From Silicimonas sp. (lineage in GTDB: Bacteria; Pseudomonadota; Alphaproteobacteria; Rhodobacterales; Rhodobacteraceae): a stretch of DNA of 34,114 nucleotides. The stretch lies in the NCBI GenBank assembly GCA_022826205.1, contig JAJDVJ010000126.1, positions 1 to 34,114 of the forward strand. The letters are read 5' to 3'. How positions within the stretch are numbered: the stretch's first letter is position 1; every line of letters begins with the position of its first letter. Positions 8,640 through 18,006 of the stretch are shown here, piece by piece. The notes under the pieces are model-generated. The model was not told the origin of the DNA, ran no database searches, and saw only the letters and a program-made list of their open reading frames with translations. Made by a program: the position numbers and the translations under genes.

Positions 8640-9640
8640 ATGGCGACAATGGCGGAAATCGCGAGGGAGGTCGGCGTGTCTCAAGGGGTTGTCTCTTGCG
8701 TCGTGAACAAGGACCAAACCCTCAGGATAAGCAATGAAACGCGGGCACGCGTCGAATCCAAGATAATCGAATTGGGCTACTCTCCCAATGTTGTGGCGCA
8801 ATCCCTTGCCTCGTCGCGTTCTGGCGCCATTGCCGTCGTCATGCATGACATCGCCAATCCGGTGTATGGTGAAATCTTGCGTGGGGCCAGCAAGAGGCCT
8901 CCCGGCAGGGAATGGCCGTGCTCCTGGGCGATGCCGCTGCCGGGACCGAAAGCAACGCACGATTGGCGCGGATGATCCGCGGCGGCGGCGTCGACGGTCT
9001 CATTCTGCAAGGCGCTGGCGAGATATCTGACACCCTGATTGCCGGCGCCGTCCGCAAGGCCGTTCCAATTGTGCTCTTGCAGGCCGACATGGATATCAAT
9101 GCGCATCTCGGTTGCCTTCCCGACAAGGAAGCCGCTTTGCTTGCGACGGATCACTTGCGCGATCTTGGTCATCGGCGCATCGGATGCCTGGCGACCGAGG
9201 CCGGACTGACGTTTACCGACGCCCGACTGTCAGGCTGGCTCAAAGCGATGGGGACAGATGCAGATGACGCCCTCATCGTGCACGCCCCCCCGAATGTCAC
9301 CCAAGGCGAACTCGGGATGCAGGAATTGCTTGAGCGCCGCTCCGATATCACCGCTGTCGTCTGCTTCAATGTCGTTTCGGCGGTCGGCGCGTTGCGTCAG
9401 ATCAAGTCGGCAGGCCTCCGCGTGCCTGACAACTTGTCGGTGATCGCCATTCACGATTTGCAATTCGCGCCCGATCTCAGCATCCCACTGACCGTGGTCG
9501 CGATGCCGCTTTCGGAAATGGGTGAACTGGCCGTGAAGTCCATCTGTGTCCCGCAACCGTCACCCAGGGCATGTACTATTCTCAGCCAACGGCCCGAACT
9601 CATCGTCCGAAAGAGTGCCGCACCCCCGGTTGCGACCTAA
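8640..9640 (+). pseudogene. LacI-family transcriptional regulator with a frameshift
   Basis: The first frame holds the N-terminal helix-turn-helix and hinge (MATMAEIAREVGVSQGVVSC, then ARVESKIIELGYSPNVVAQSL) and the start of the sugar-binding domain (AIAVVMHDIANPVYGEILRGAS). Homology then continues in another frame from about 8891 (QEASRQGMAVLLGDAAAG) to the C-terminus, with family landmarks VDGLILQGAG, HLRDLGHRRIGCLA and PLTVVAMPLSEMGE. Loss of one base near 8889-8893 explains the switch. The combined length, about 333 residues, is normal. It probably once repressed the divergent catabolic operon. A sequencing error is the main alternative; without it the product would be a short DNA-binding fragment. 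Confidence 0.78.
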
Positions 9641-10002
9641 CGCACTGACTCAGGATTGCCAAATCGGTCACGTTCGACGCCGACGTCATCGGACTTTGCA
9701 AATGTGACTGCATGCAGGGCGTCGCATTTGATCAATGCGAATTCCCCGAAATGCCTGAGGCGGCATTGAAGGGGGCCAATAGACCTGACTTGACAGCCCA
9801 TCAGGCCGCCGTCCCCGGCCCGGCATTCTGGAACAAGACGTCCGCGCAATCCATGGCTGAGGCTGCAAACGTATTGCCTGCCCGAACGAGGCGACCTATT
9901 GTCTCGACTGCCTGCAGCGATGGCGTCGCTGCCCCGGCGGTGGTCCGGGTCCTGGAGATCATGGCCCTGTACGCCGGGGCGATGGCCAGAGGAGAGACCG
10001 CC
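9641..10002 (+). other. 362 bp upstream of creatinase without a supported gene
   Basis: The creatinase frame is open backward to 9712, but the extra 97 residues have no counterpart in known creatinases. The last part before the true start (VVRVLEIMALYAGAMARGE, about 9939-9996) faintly resembles the C-terminal helix of Gfo/Idh/MocA oxidoreductases, so this could be the worn end of a lost upstream gene. No clear promoter was found. Confidence 0.3.
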
Positions 10003-11217
10003 ATGGCTGACACGCGTCCCGAATTCCTTGTTCTAGAAAACGGCGAGAAGGCCAAACTGCCGTTTGCCGCCGAAGAGTATGCCGCACGTCTTGAAAGTCT
10101 CCGCGCCGTCATGGACCAAAGGAGAATTCCGGTCGTTTTGCTCACGTCGATGCACAACATCGCCTACTATTCCGGCTTTCTTCATTGCGCCTTTGGTCGT
10201 CCTTACGGCTGCGTCGTGACCAAGGACCAATGCACGACTGTCTCGGCAAACATCGATGCCGGCCAGCCTTGGCGGCGCTCAATCGAGGACAACCTCATCT
10301 ATACGGACTGGAAACGCGACAACTACTGGCGCGCGGTTAAGTCCATCATCGGCGCCCCCAGGCGGCTCGGCATCGAGGCGGATCATCTGACCCTTGCCGC
10401 CGAACGGACGTGCCGCGAATTGCTGGGCATCGACAAGCTTGTCGACATCGCGCCGGACACGATGCGGCTCCGGATGGTCAAGTCGCCCGCAGAAATCGCG
10501 CTCATCAAGGAAGGAGCCCGCATTGCAGACATTGGAGGATGGGCGATCAAGGAGGCGATCGGCGTGAGCGTCCGCGAAATCGATGTCGCAATGGCCGGGC
10601 GCGACGCGATGGAAATCGCGATCGCTGATGTCTTCCCGGATGCGGAATTTCGCGATACTTGGGTCTGGTTCCAGTCAGGCATCAACACTGACGGCGCGCA
10701 CAACCCTGTCACCGGCCGACGGCTTGAAGCCGGCGATCTCCTGAATCTCAACGCGTTTCCGATGATCAGCGGGTACTACACCGCTCTCGAACGCTCGCTC
10801 TTTCTCGGGGAACCCGATGCCGAAACGCTCAGGATCTGGCAAGCCAACGTTGCGGCGCACGAACTCGGCCTCTCGCTCATCAGGCCGGGGGCGTCGTGTT
10901 CGGGAATATGCACGGAACTCAACAGGTTCTTCGAAGACGAAGGGCTCCTGCAATGCCGGTCATTCGGATACGGCCACTCATTCGGAGTCCTTGGCCACTA
11001 CTATGGGCGCGAGGCAGGGCTGGAGCTTCGCGAGGACAACGATACGGTCCTGGAACCGGGCATGGTGATTTCCATGGAACCCATGCTGCTGATTCCCGAA
11101 GGCCGGCCGGGCGCCGGCGGGTATCGCGAACATGACATCCTTGTAGTCAACGAGGAGAGTTCAACCAACATCACCGGCTTTCCATTCGGGCCAGCCCACA
11201 ACGTCATCGGAACCTGA
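10003..11217 (+). CDS. Creatinase (creatine amidinohydrolase)
   Basis: Cytoplasmic hydrolase of 404 residues that splits creatine into sarcosine and urea (EC 3.5.3.3). The fold is pita-bread, related to metal aminopeptidases but metal-free. It aligns almost end to end with my recollection of the Pseudomonas putida enzyme (403 residues), including HNIAYYSGFLHCAFGRPY, WFQSGINTDGAHNPVT and FGYGHSFGVLGHYYGREAGL. The catalytic residues known there appear shifted by one: His233, Glu263, His325, Arg336 and Glu359. The start at 10003 is chosen for its AGAGGAGAG site about eight bases upstream and its fit to family length. No creatininase or intact sarcosine oxidase is adjacent, so the rest of the pathway must lie elsewhere. 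Confidence 0.92.
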   Translation: MADTRPEFLVLENGEKAKLPFAAEEYAARLESLRAVMDQRRIPVVLLTSMHNIAYYSGFLHCAFGRPYGCVVTKDQCTTVSANIDAGQPWRRSIEDNLIYTDWKRDNYWRAVKSIIGAPRRLGIEADHLTLAAERTCRELLGIDKLVDIAPDTMRLRMVKSPAEIALIKEGARIADIGGWAIKEAIGVSVREIDVAMAGRDAMEIAIADVFPDAEFRDTWVWFQSGINTDGAHNPVTGRRLEAGDLLNLNAFPMISGYYTALERSLFLGEPDAETLRIWQANVAAHELGLSLIRPGASCSGICTELNRFFEDEGLLQCRSFGYGHSFGVLGHYYGREAGLELREDNDTVLEPGMVISMEPMLLIPEGRPGAGGYREHDILVVNEESSTNITGFPFGPAHNVIGT

Positions 11218-11911
11218 CGCAAGAACACTTCCGACTCACTTGCCCCTTCATTGAACAGACGAAGGGGAAAAGGGCCACGAGGGGGCGACCAGTCATCCTG
11301 CAAGTGTCCGTCGGAAGATCGCGAACGGGCGAAGGAACGGCCTTCAGCATGTCGGCAGGAAGCTGGCCTGCAAGGCCAGAACCATCGTGGTCGAGAACCT
11401 CGACTCGACGGGCAGCCTGACGAGTCGGATCGCAACCGGGTGGAGAAAGCGCGTCTCGACCGCGTCATCCTGGCACTGGCTGGGCGTCACTGAGACATTT
11501 GGTCGAGTCCAGGGCCACGCACGTGATCACCGTTGTTGCAGTGCATGTTGCCATCCACAACGGTGCTTGACTTGCGACGCCCCAATGCGGAAGTGGATTC
11601 AGGGAGCTTTCAATGGCAAGGCGACCCGACGAATTTTGGTGTCAGACGAAAATTGGAGATGTGCGTGCAGCCCGGGGTTCGGAAATTCGTGACGATCTGC
11701 AAAAGTGCCCACGTCGAGCGGTTTCGTGAGACGCCTGCATCCTGGCGCAGCATTGCAGTGGCGGCGGTTCCCGCAATCCCCTGGGCCGGGCGGTTGGTCG
11801 CAATTCCTAAGTTCGAAATCCGGGCCTGCGGTCAGGTCCTTGGCGAGTTGCTGACCGGCCGACCGCCTTACTATGCCGGAGACAGACATCAGGAACCGAA
11901 GGATCTGGGCC
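11218..11911. other. 694 bp without a supported gene between creatinase and the oxygenase cassette
   Basis: Several short open frames overlap on both strands, and none shows a domain I recognise. One plus-strand frame near 11700-11910 ends in ACGQVLGELLTGRPP, faintly like the C-terminus of FAD-dependent amino-acid or sarcosine oxidases. That would suit a lost neighbour of creatinase but is too weak to call. The stretch looks like degraded sequence. Confidence 0.3.
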
Positions 11912-12691
11912 ATGACGTGGACAACCCAGCCGCGGTCTGAGGCCGGAGGCATCAGCTTCATTCGTGCCGGCACGGGCTCCAGGCTGTATCTTGTCCACGG
12001 CGTGGGCCTGCGAGCGGAGGCGTGGATGGCGCAAGTCAACGAATTGTCGACGACGCAGCATTGCCGTGCCTTTGACCTTCCAGGCCACGGTGCCAGCCAC
12101 GGCCTGCCGCACCCCGCGACGCTAGCGCAATTTACGGACCGCATCGCGGCTGCAATCGATGCGCCAGGTGTGGTGGCCGGTCATTCGATGGGTGCGATGA
12201 TCGCACTCGACCTGGCAATCCGTCATCCGCATCTGGTCAAGGGCGTTGCTGCGCTGAACGCCATCTATTGTCGTGGTCCAAAGGCCGCGGAGGCAGTGCG
12301 GCGGCGCGCGACAGATCTGTCTGCCACGGGACATTCCGATCCCGAAGCCACCTTGACCCGCTGGTTTGCCGATAAGGACACTCCCGAACGGCGTGCATGC
12401 CGGGAGTGGCTGACCGGAGTGGTCACTGAGCACTACAAGACGGCCTATGAGGTGTTCGCGGCGGAAAATGGGCCTTCTGATGCGGATCTAGCGTGTCTGT
12501 CCTGCCCGGCGCTGTTCATGACCGGTGAAGAGGAGCCCAATTCAACGCCGGAAATGAGCGTGGCGATGGCACAAATCGCCCCGCATGGCCGTGCAGTCGT
12601 CGTTGAGGGCGCCGCACACATGATGCCCATGACGCATGCAGTCCCGGTGAATGCTGAGCTTGCCTTCCTGATCCGTGAGACGTCCAGATGA
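11912..12691 (+). CDS. Alpha/beta-fold hydrolase
   Basis: Cytoplasmic hydrolase of 259 residues. The oxyanion segment LVHGVGLRAEAW follows strand 3, the nucleophile elbow GHSMG places the serine at residue 92, and the catalytic histidine is probably His236 in GAAHMMPM. The acid position, usually GxxD, reads GEEEPN, so a glutamate (about 206-208) may replace the aspartate. The start at 11912 has AAGGAT about eight bases upstream; an earlier ATG in frame (11873) lacks this support. It is the first gene of a tight cassette, and its stop overlaps the next start by four bases (ATGA). It may hydrolyse an ester, lactone or amide made by the flavin-dependent oxygenase. Confidence 0.82.
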   Translation: MTWTTQPRSEAGGISFIRAGTGSRLYLVHGVGLRAEAWMAQVNELSTTQHCRAFDLPGHGASHGLPHPATLAQFTDRIAAAIDAPGVVAGHSMGAMIALDLAIRHPHLVKGVAALNAIYCRGPKAAEAVRRRATDLSATGHSDPEATLTRWFADKDTPERRACREWLTGVVTEHYKTAYEVFAAENGPSDADLACLSCPALFMTGEEEPNSTPEMSVAMAQIAPHGRAVVVEGAAHMMPMTHAVPVNAELAFLIRETSR

Positions 12692-13593
12692 CTTCGACCG
12701 GCCCCAACGCCCTGCGCGATGCATTTGGCGGGTTCATGACCGGCGTGACCGTCGTGACAACGCGGGACCCCAGAGGAGCGCCCCTTGGGTTCACAGCCAA
12801 TTCCTTTTCTTCGGTTTCCCTTGATCCTCCAATGCTCTTGGTCTGTCTCGGTCGTTCGCTGTCAAGCCACGACATATTCGCGACCTGCACTCATTTCGCC
12901 GTGTCGGTACTGGCCGAGGGGCAGGAAGGAGTGTCGAATGTCTTTGCCAGCTTCAAAGGGGACCGGTTCGCCCGGATAGCCCATGGATCCGACGCCAACG
13001 GGATTCCCGTGATCGACGGCGCAGTGGCGCAGTTTTCCTGCCGAAGGACGCAGTCCATCGCTGCGGGCGATCACACAATACTTCTGGGGCAGATTACCGG
13101 GTTCACGCACAGGGACGGCTTGGGGCTGGGTTATGCGAGGGGGCAGTATTTCAGCTTGGGCCTGGAACGCGCCGCGATGGTTGTCGACAGCACGCGCCGG
13201 ATCGTCGCGGCGGCGTTGGTCGAACGGGACGGCCATATCCTGTTGGAAGAGACGCCGGGCGGGATGCGTCCTCCACAGTTCGAGTTCGAGGCTCCAGGCA
13301 ATCTTCGCGCTGCAATGGAGGCACGATTGGCCGGCTCCGTTCGCCTGGGGAGCGCCTATTCCATCTTTGACGACCGCCCGACCAACACCCACTACACATG
13401 CTTTCTGGCGCAAGCCACGCAAGAGTGCGTGCTGGAGGGGCGGTTTGTCCCGATCGACGTCATCACCGGGTTGACCTTTGAGACACCGGCAATTGCCGCC
13501 CTGTGCAAGCGATTTGCCCTCGAACACAGCACCCGAGACTTCACCCTTTATGTCGGCGACGAAGCGTCCGGCGACCGGCACGAGATCAGATAG
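12688..13593 (+). CDS. Flavin reductase (HpaC-like) with an extra C-terminal domain
   Basis: Protein of 301 residues. Residues 1-155 match the short-chain flavin reductase domain: FMTGVTVVTTRD, the FTANSFSSVSLDPPMLLVCL flavin-binding stretch, SDANGIPVIDGAVAQFSC, and GQITGFTHRDG. Such proteins use NAD(P)H to supply reduced FMN or FAD to a partner monooxygenase, here very likely the luciferase-like enzyme encoded next. The remaining 140 or so residues start RRIVAAALVERDGHILLEE, which looks like the first strands of a Nudix fold. A full Nudix box is not visible, so this part may bind rather than cleave a nucleotide. Stand-alone reductases are about 160-180 residues, so the extension is real and unusual. 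Confidence 0.83.
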   Translation: MTSTGPNALRDAFGGFMTGVTVVTTRDPRGAPLGFTANSFSSVSLDPPMLLVCLGRSLSSHDIFATCTHFAVSVLAEGQEGVSNVFASFKGDRFARIAHGSDANGIPVIDGAVAQFSCRRTQSIAAGDHTILLGQITGFTHRDGLGLGYARGQYFSLGLERAAMVVDSTRRIVAAALVERDGHILLEETPGGMRPPQFEFEAPGNLRAAMEARLAGSVRLGSAYSIFDDRPTNTHYTCFLAQATQECVLEGRFVPIDVITGLTFETPAIAALCKRFALEHSTRDFTLYVGDEASGDRHEIR

Positions 13594-13604
13594 GAGCCTT
13601 GACC

Positions 13605-14639
13605 ATGGAGTTCTCGCTGTTTGCCCATATGGAGCGTCTGACTCCTGACCAGTCACATGCCGAACTCTATGAGGATTTCATTTCGCTGTGCCAAATGGCT
13701 GACGAGAGCGGGATGCGGGCGATCTGGACTGGTGAGCATCACGGAATGGAGTTCACCATTGCGCCCAACCCCTTCCTTTCGATCATGGACCTGGCGCATC
13801 GCACCAGGAATGTCCGTTTGGGGACGGGCACCGTCATCGCGCCGTTCTGGCATCCGATCAAGCTGGCCGGCGAGGCTGCCGCGACCGATCTGATGACGGG
13901 CGGCAGACTGGAACTCGGAATCGCCCGTGGCGCCTATTCCTATGAATACGAGCGCCTAATGCCTGGGCTGGACGCCTGGGATGCCGGACAGCGGATGCGT
14001 GAAACCGCGCCCTTGCTGCGCCAATTGTGGAAAGGCGATTGCGCCCATGAAGGAAAGCACTACAGCTTCCCGGCGTCCACGTCCTCACCCAAACCGGCGC
14101 AACCTGACGGCCCGCCCATCTGGATTGCCGCCCGCGACCCCAACAGTCACGAGTTTGCAGTGCAAAACGGATTCAACGTGCAGGTTACGCCGCTTTGGCA
14201 GGGCGACGAAGAAATCGAGTCGCTGATGGGCCGCTTCAATGACGCCTGCGTGGGCCATGACGGGCCGCGCCCCAAAGTCTTGCTGCTGCATCACACCTAT
14301 GTCGGGACCGATGCCGGGGACATCGACCAGGCTGTGCAGGATCTGACGCGGTATTTCGCCTACTTCGGGGCGTGGTTCCAGAACAAGCGCCCGGTGTCTC
14401 AGGGGCTGATCCAGGCACTTAGCGCGAAAGAGATCGCCGCCAACAAGATGATCTCACCCGAAGCGATCAGAAGTGATCTGACCATCGGAACCGCGCAGCA
14501 GGTGATCAACCGGCTGAAACGCTACGAGGACCTGGGCTATGACGAATTCGCACTTTGGATCGACAGCGGCATGACGATAGATCGAAAGCGTGCGTCGCTG
14601 GCACGGTTCATCGACGACGTGATGCCCGCTTTTTCATGA
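13605..14639 (+). CDS. LLM-class flavin-dependent monooxygenase (luciferase-like)
   Basis: Protein of 344 residues with the TIM-barrel layout of the bacterial luciferase family. Landmarks are MEFSLFAHMER at the start, AIWTGEHHG, RLGTGTVIAPFWHP, the DLMTGGRLELGIARGAYSYEY flavin-phosphate region, WKGDCAHEGKHYSFP and PPIWIAARDP. These enzymes use reduced flavin and oxygen to oxidise, cleave or desulfonate small organic compounds. The start at 13605 has TAGGAG about eight bases upstream and lies 11 bases after the reductase stop; longer in-frame starts run into that gene. The substrate is not identifiable. Confidence 0.88.
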   Translation: MEFSLFAHMERLTPDQSHAELYEDFISLCQMADESGMRAIWTGEHHGMEFTIAPNPFLSIMDLAHRTRNVRLGTGTVIAPFWHPIKLAGEAAATDLMTGGRLELGIARGAYSYEYERLMPGLDAWDAGQRMRETAPLLRQLWKGDCAHEGKHYSFPASTSSPKPAQPDGPPIWIAARDPNSHEFAVQNGFNVQVTPLWQGDEEIESLMGRFNDACVGHDGPRPKVLLLHHTYVGTDAGDIDQAVQDLTRYFAYFGAWFQNKRPVSQGLIQALSAKEIAANKMISPEAIRSDLTIGTAQQVINRLKRYEDLGYDEFALWIDSGMTIDRKRASLARFIDDVMPAFS

Positions 14640-14646
14640 GGATGCC

Positions 14647-16125
14647 ATGACCGAAAGGCCACACTTTCAGCTCTATGTTGACGGATCCTGGACTGAAGGT
14701 GCTGACGGGCAAGTCATGACATCGCAGAATCCGGCTGACGGAGAGGATTGGGCGACCTTTGCCTGTGCGGCGACCAAAGATGTCGATCAAGCCGTAGCTG
14801 CGGCCCGCCGGGCGCTCCAGGATCCAGCCTGGCGCGATTTGACCCAGACGGCCCGAGGACATCTCTTGTTCAGGCTTGCCGACCTCGTGGAAAAGAATGC
14901 CGAGCGGCTCGCACGGCTTGAGACCACTGACAGCGGCAAGCTCTTGGCCGAAACCGCGGCCCAGACAACCTACGTCGCCGGCTATTTCCGGTACTTCGCC
15001 GGGCTGGCTGACAAGATCGAAGGCGCCGTGCTGCCGATCGACAAGCCAGACATGCATGTCTTCACGCGTCGTGAACCGATCGGCGTGGTTGCAGCCATCG
15101 TGCCGTGGAACGCGCAGATGTTCTTGGCGGCCACCAAGCTTGGTCCGGCGCTTGCCGCCGGGTGCAGCGTTGTCCTGAAGGCGTCAGAGATCGCGCCCGC
15201 CCCGATGCTGGAATTTGCCCGGCTGATCGACGAGGTCGGCTTTCCTCCAGGCGTTGTCTCGGTCATCACAGGGGGCGCGGAAAACTGCGCCATTCCACTT
15301 ACGCGACATCCGGATGTGGCGCGCATTGCCTTCACCGGCGGGCCAGAGACTGCGCGCCACGTGATACGGAATTCAGCCGAAAATTTTGCCGTGACGACGC
15401 TGGAACTGGGGGGCAAGTCGCCCATCGTCGTGTTCGATGACGCCGATCTGGACAGCGCGATCAACGGATTGATCGCAGGGAACTTCGGCGCGTCAGGCCA
15501 AAGCTGCGTCGCCGGCTCACGCGGACTGGTGCAACGGGGCATCCTTCGGACCCTGATCGAGAAGATTGCGGAAAGAGCCGGCAGCATCACCATCGGGGAT
15601 CCGCTTGATCCTGCGACCCATGTCGGACCGCTTTGCACAAGGGCTCAGATCGAGAAGATCGAGGCGACACTGGCGCAGGCGGTCAACCAGGGCGCGATCA
15701 TCCACTTTGGCGGCGCGCCGCTTGATCGGCCCGGAAACTACATGCAGCCGACGCTGGTGGAATGTTCCGGACCCGACATCAGCACTCTTGAGGTGGAAAT
15801 GTTTGGCCCAGTCATGTCGCTCTTGCCCTTCGACACCGAGGAAGACGCGATCCGGCTGGCGAACGACACGGTCTTTGGTCTGGGGTCGGGCGTCTTCACG
15901 AACAACCTGGCCCGCGCCCATCGCGTGTCCTCCCGTCTGAAGGCAGGCATTTGCTGGGTGAACACGTACCGCGCGATTTCCCCAATAGCGCCCTTTGGCG
16001 GATTCGGTCATTCGGGATACGGACGCGAAGCCGGGATCGAGGCAGTCCTTGACTACACCCGCACCAAGACAACCTGGATCAATACGGCCGATGCACCGAT
16101 GGCCAACCCATTCACCATGCGGTGA
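14647..16125 (+). CDS. NAD(P)-dependent aldehyde dehydrogenase
   Basis: Cytoplasmic enzyme of 492 residues, full family length. It has the VPWN segment at 152-155, the general base glutamate in LELGGKSP (Glu253) and the catalytic cysteine in FGASGQSC (Cys287). The C-terminal part holds EMFGPVMSLLPF and ends in an ordinary PFGGFGHSGYGREAG region. It oxidises an aldehyde to an acid, probably the product of the monooxygenase step just upstream. The ATG is seven bases after the monooxygenase stop with GAGGA in between, so it belongs to the same transcript and closes the cassette. Confidence 0.92.
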   Translation: MTERPHFQLYVDGSWTEGADGQVMTSQNPADGEDWATFACAATKDVDQAVAAARRALQDPAWRDLTQTARGHLLFRLADLVEKNAERLARLETTDSGKLLAETAAQTTYVAGYFRYFAGLADKIEGAVLPIDKPDMHVFTRREPIGVVAAIVPWNAQMFLAATKLGPALAAGCSVVLKASEIAPAPMLEFARLIDEVGFPPGVVSVITGGAENCAIPLTRHPDVARIAFTGGPETARHVIRNSAENFAVTTLELGGKSPIVVFDDADLDSAINGLIAGNFGASGQSCVAGSRGLVQRGILRTLIEKIAERAGSITIGDPLDPATHVGPLCTRAQIEKIEATLAQAVNQGAIIHFGGAPLDRPGNYMQPTLVECSGPDISTLEVEMFGPVMSLLPFDTEEDAIRLANDTVFGLGSGVFTNNLARAHRVSSRLKAGICWVNTYRAISPIAPFGGFGHSGYGREAGIEAVLDYTRTKTTWINTADAPMANPFTMR

Positions 16126-16802
16126 ACGGCAGGAAATGGTCAGGTACGGCGTCCGGATTGCCAGTGCCGGAAGCTTCGCTGGAGAACATGCAGGTCATTC
16201 CACACTGGAGCCGAAAGAACAGCACGACAGACCGAAGGTGTTCCACCGAAAATGCAGTGCCGGCGCATCGAGTGCAGGATGCATGCCATGCAGATCCTCC
16301 AGACTGCGATCGAGGCCATGGCCGAAGGCCCTTGCGACATTGCCGCACATCGCGTCCGGAAGGGTCTCCCCCTTCAGTTCTCGCCGGGAACCCCGGGCCA
16401 GGGCAGGCACCAGTCCCAAGTGTGCGCCTGCTGCGGCTCGGGCTCCGTTCCAAACACCGCACGAACTTCAACCATCTCTGCCGCGATCACGAACCGGACG
16501 AACCCATGTGCCGCCGGGTTGTGTCACTTCACCGGATGCGCGGATGCCTCTGTACCCGGCTTCAGCAACGCTTCCGCGATGCCCGGAACGGCATCGCAAG
16601 ACATCCCGGCCTCGATTGTCCCTGCTGTCGGCGGATTTGCGCCAAGGCTGCAACCGTCGCGCCATTGAAGACAGCCTCCGAATCATCAATCATGGCGTGA
16701 TTCGAATTCCTGTCAAAAAAACCTGATGCGACCCATAACACTGTTGAAATTGCGAAACTGCTGGTGTTGGGTGCAAGTTGACAAATCCTCGGGGGAAACC
16801 AC
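16126..16802. other. 677 bp without a supported gene before the polyamine-type transporter operon
   Basis: Open frames on both strands are mutually overlapping shadows without recognised domains. A few minus-strand pieces read protein-like in different frames (for example near 16640-16690 and 16200-16420), which could be the debris of one lost gene, but no family was recognised. The last 60 bases should hold the promoter of the downstream operon; I see no convincing -35/-10 pair. Confidence 0.35.
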
Positions 16803-17903
16803 ATGGGCGCATCGCGGACCGCCGACAACTTCGTGGTATTCGAGAAGGTGCAGAAGAGCTATGACGGCGAAACGCTCGTCGTCAAGGACCTGAACCTGTC
16901 GATCGCAAAAGGTGAATTCCTTACCATGCTGGGGCCGTCAGGTTCGGGAAAGACAACCTGCCTGATGATGCTCGCGGGCTTCGAGACCGCGACTCATGGC
17001 GAAATCCTCCTCGACGGCAAGCCCATCAACAACATCCCTCCTCACAAGCGCGGCATCGGAATGGTCTTCCAGAACTACGCGCTGTTTCCGCACATGACGG
17101 TCGCCGAGAATCTCGCTTTCCCGCTTGAGGTTCGCAAGATCGGCAAGACCGAACGCGAGGAAAAAGTGCAACGCGCGCTAGGGATGGTGCAGATGGGTGA
17201 ATTCGGCGGTCGCCGCCCGGCACAGTTGTCGGGCGGCCAGCAGCAGCGTATCGCGCTCGCCCGCGCGCTTGTCTTCGAGCCCGAGCTCGTGCTGATGGAC
17301 GAACCCCTCGGCGCGCTCGACAAGCAGCTCCGCGAGCACATGCAGTTCGAAATCACCAACCTTGCGCACGAACTTGGCATCACCACGGTGTATGTCACCC
17401 ACGACCAGACCGAAGCACTTACGATGTCAGACCGTGTCGCGGTGTTCGACGATGGCCGGATCCAGCAGCTTGCAGCGCCAGACGTTCTGTACGAGGAACC
17501 CGAAAACAGCTTCGTGGCGCAGTTCATCGGCGAGAACAACACGCTCTTGGGCAAAGTGGAATCGATAATGAACGGGAATTGCACAGTCAGCCTCGATTCC
17601 GGCGAAATTATCGATGCAAAGGCCGTGAACGTGTCCTCGGTCGGCGAACGCACGCTGGTCTCGATTCGTCCTGAGCGCGTCGAAATCAACAAGAGCCGCC
17701 TGATGGAAGGCGCACATACGCTCAAGGCGGAAGTGCTTGAGTTCATTTACATGGGAGACGTGTTCCGCACCCGGCTTCGGGTCGCGGGCAAGGATGACTT
17801 CGTCGTCAAGACAAGAAACGCGCCGGACCAGGTCCGCCTGGAAGCCGGGAAAATTATCGAATTGGGGTGGTTGCCCGATGACTGCCGCGCACTTGATGCC
17901 TGA
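16803..17903 (+). CDS. ABC transporter ATP-binding protein, PotA type
   Basis: Cytoplasmic ATPase of 366 residues. Walker A GPSGSGKTT lies at 44-52, the Q-loop in MVFQNYALFPHM, the signature LSGGQQQR at 142-149, Walker B LVLMDEP at 162-168 and the switch histidine in VYVTHDQTEA. The C-terminal TOBE-like domain includes LVSIRPERVEI. The PotA-like subfamily imports polyamines, opines and similar cations or amino compounds. A GGGGGA site lies about six bases before the ATG. It is the first gene of a five-gene operon with a binding protein, a DUF1330 protein and two permeases. Confidence 0.92.
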   Translation: MGASRTADNFVVFEKVQKSYDGETLVVKDLNLSIAKGEFLTMLGPSGSGKTTCLMMLAGFETATHGEILLDGKPINNIPPHKRGIGMVFQNYALFPHMTVAENLAFPLEVRKIGKTEREEKVQRALGMVQMGEFGGRRPAQLSGGQQQRIALARALVFEPELVLMDEPLGALDKQLREHMQFEITNLAHELGITTVYVTHDQTEALTMSDRVAVFDDGRIQQLAAPDVLYEEPENSFVAQFIGENNTLLGKVESIMNGNCTVSLDSGEIIDAKAVNVSSVGERTLVSIRPERVEINKSRLMEGAHTLKAEVLEFIYMGDVFRTRLRVAGKDDFVVKTRNAPDQVRLEAGKIIELGWLPDDCRALDA

Positions 17904-18006
17904 TTGGCGGGCGTGCGGTTCCATCCGGCACTCCAAATGGGGAACTCGAGTGTCATTCCCGAGACCGGAGTTCCTGCAACGAGGTCGGGAAACAAGGAAG
18001 ACAGAG

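Noticed and set aside
9712-10002. Extending creatinase upstream to make a 501-residue protein
   Set aside because: Known creatinases are about 403 residues and a good ribosome site precedes the internal ATG at 10003.
11800-11825. A TTCGAAATCC motif resembling a tRNA T-loop
   Set aside because: No acceptor, D or anticodon arms can be formed around it.
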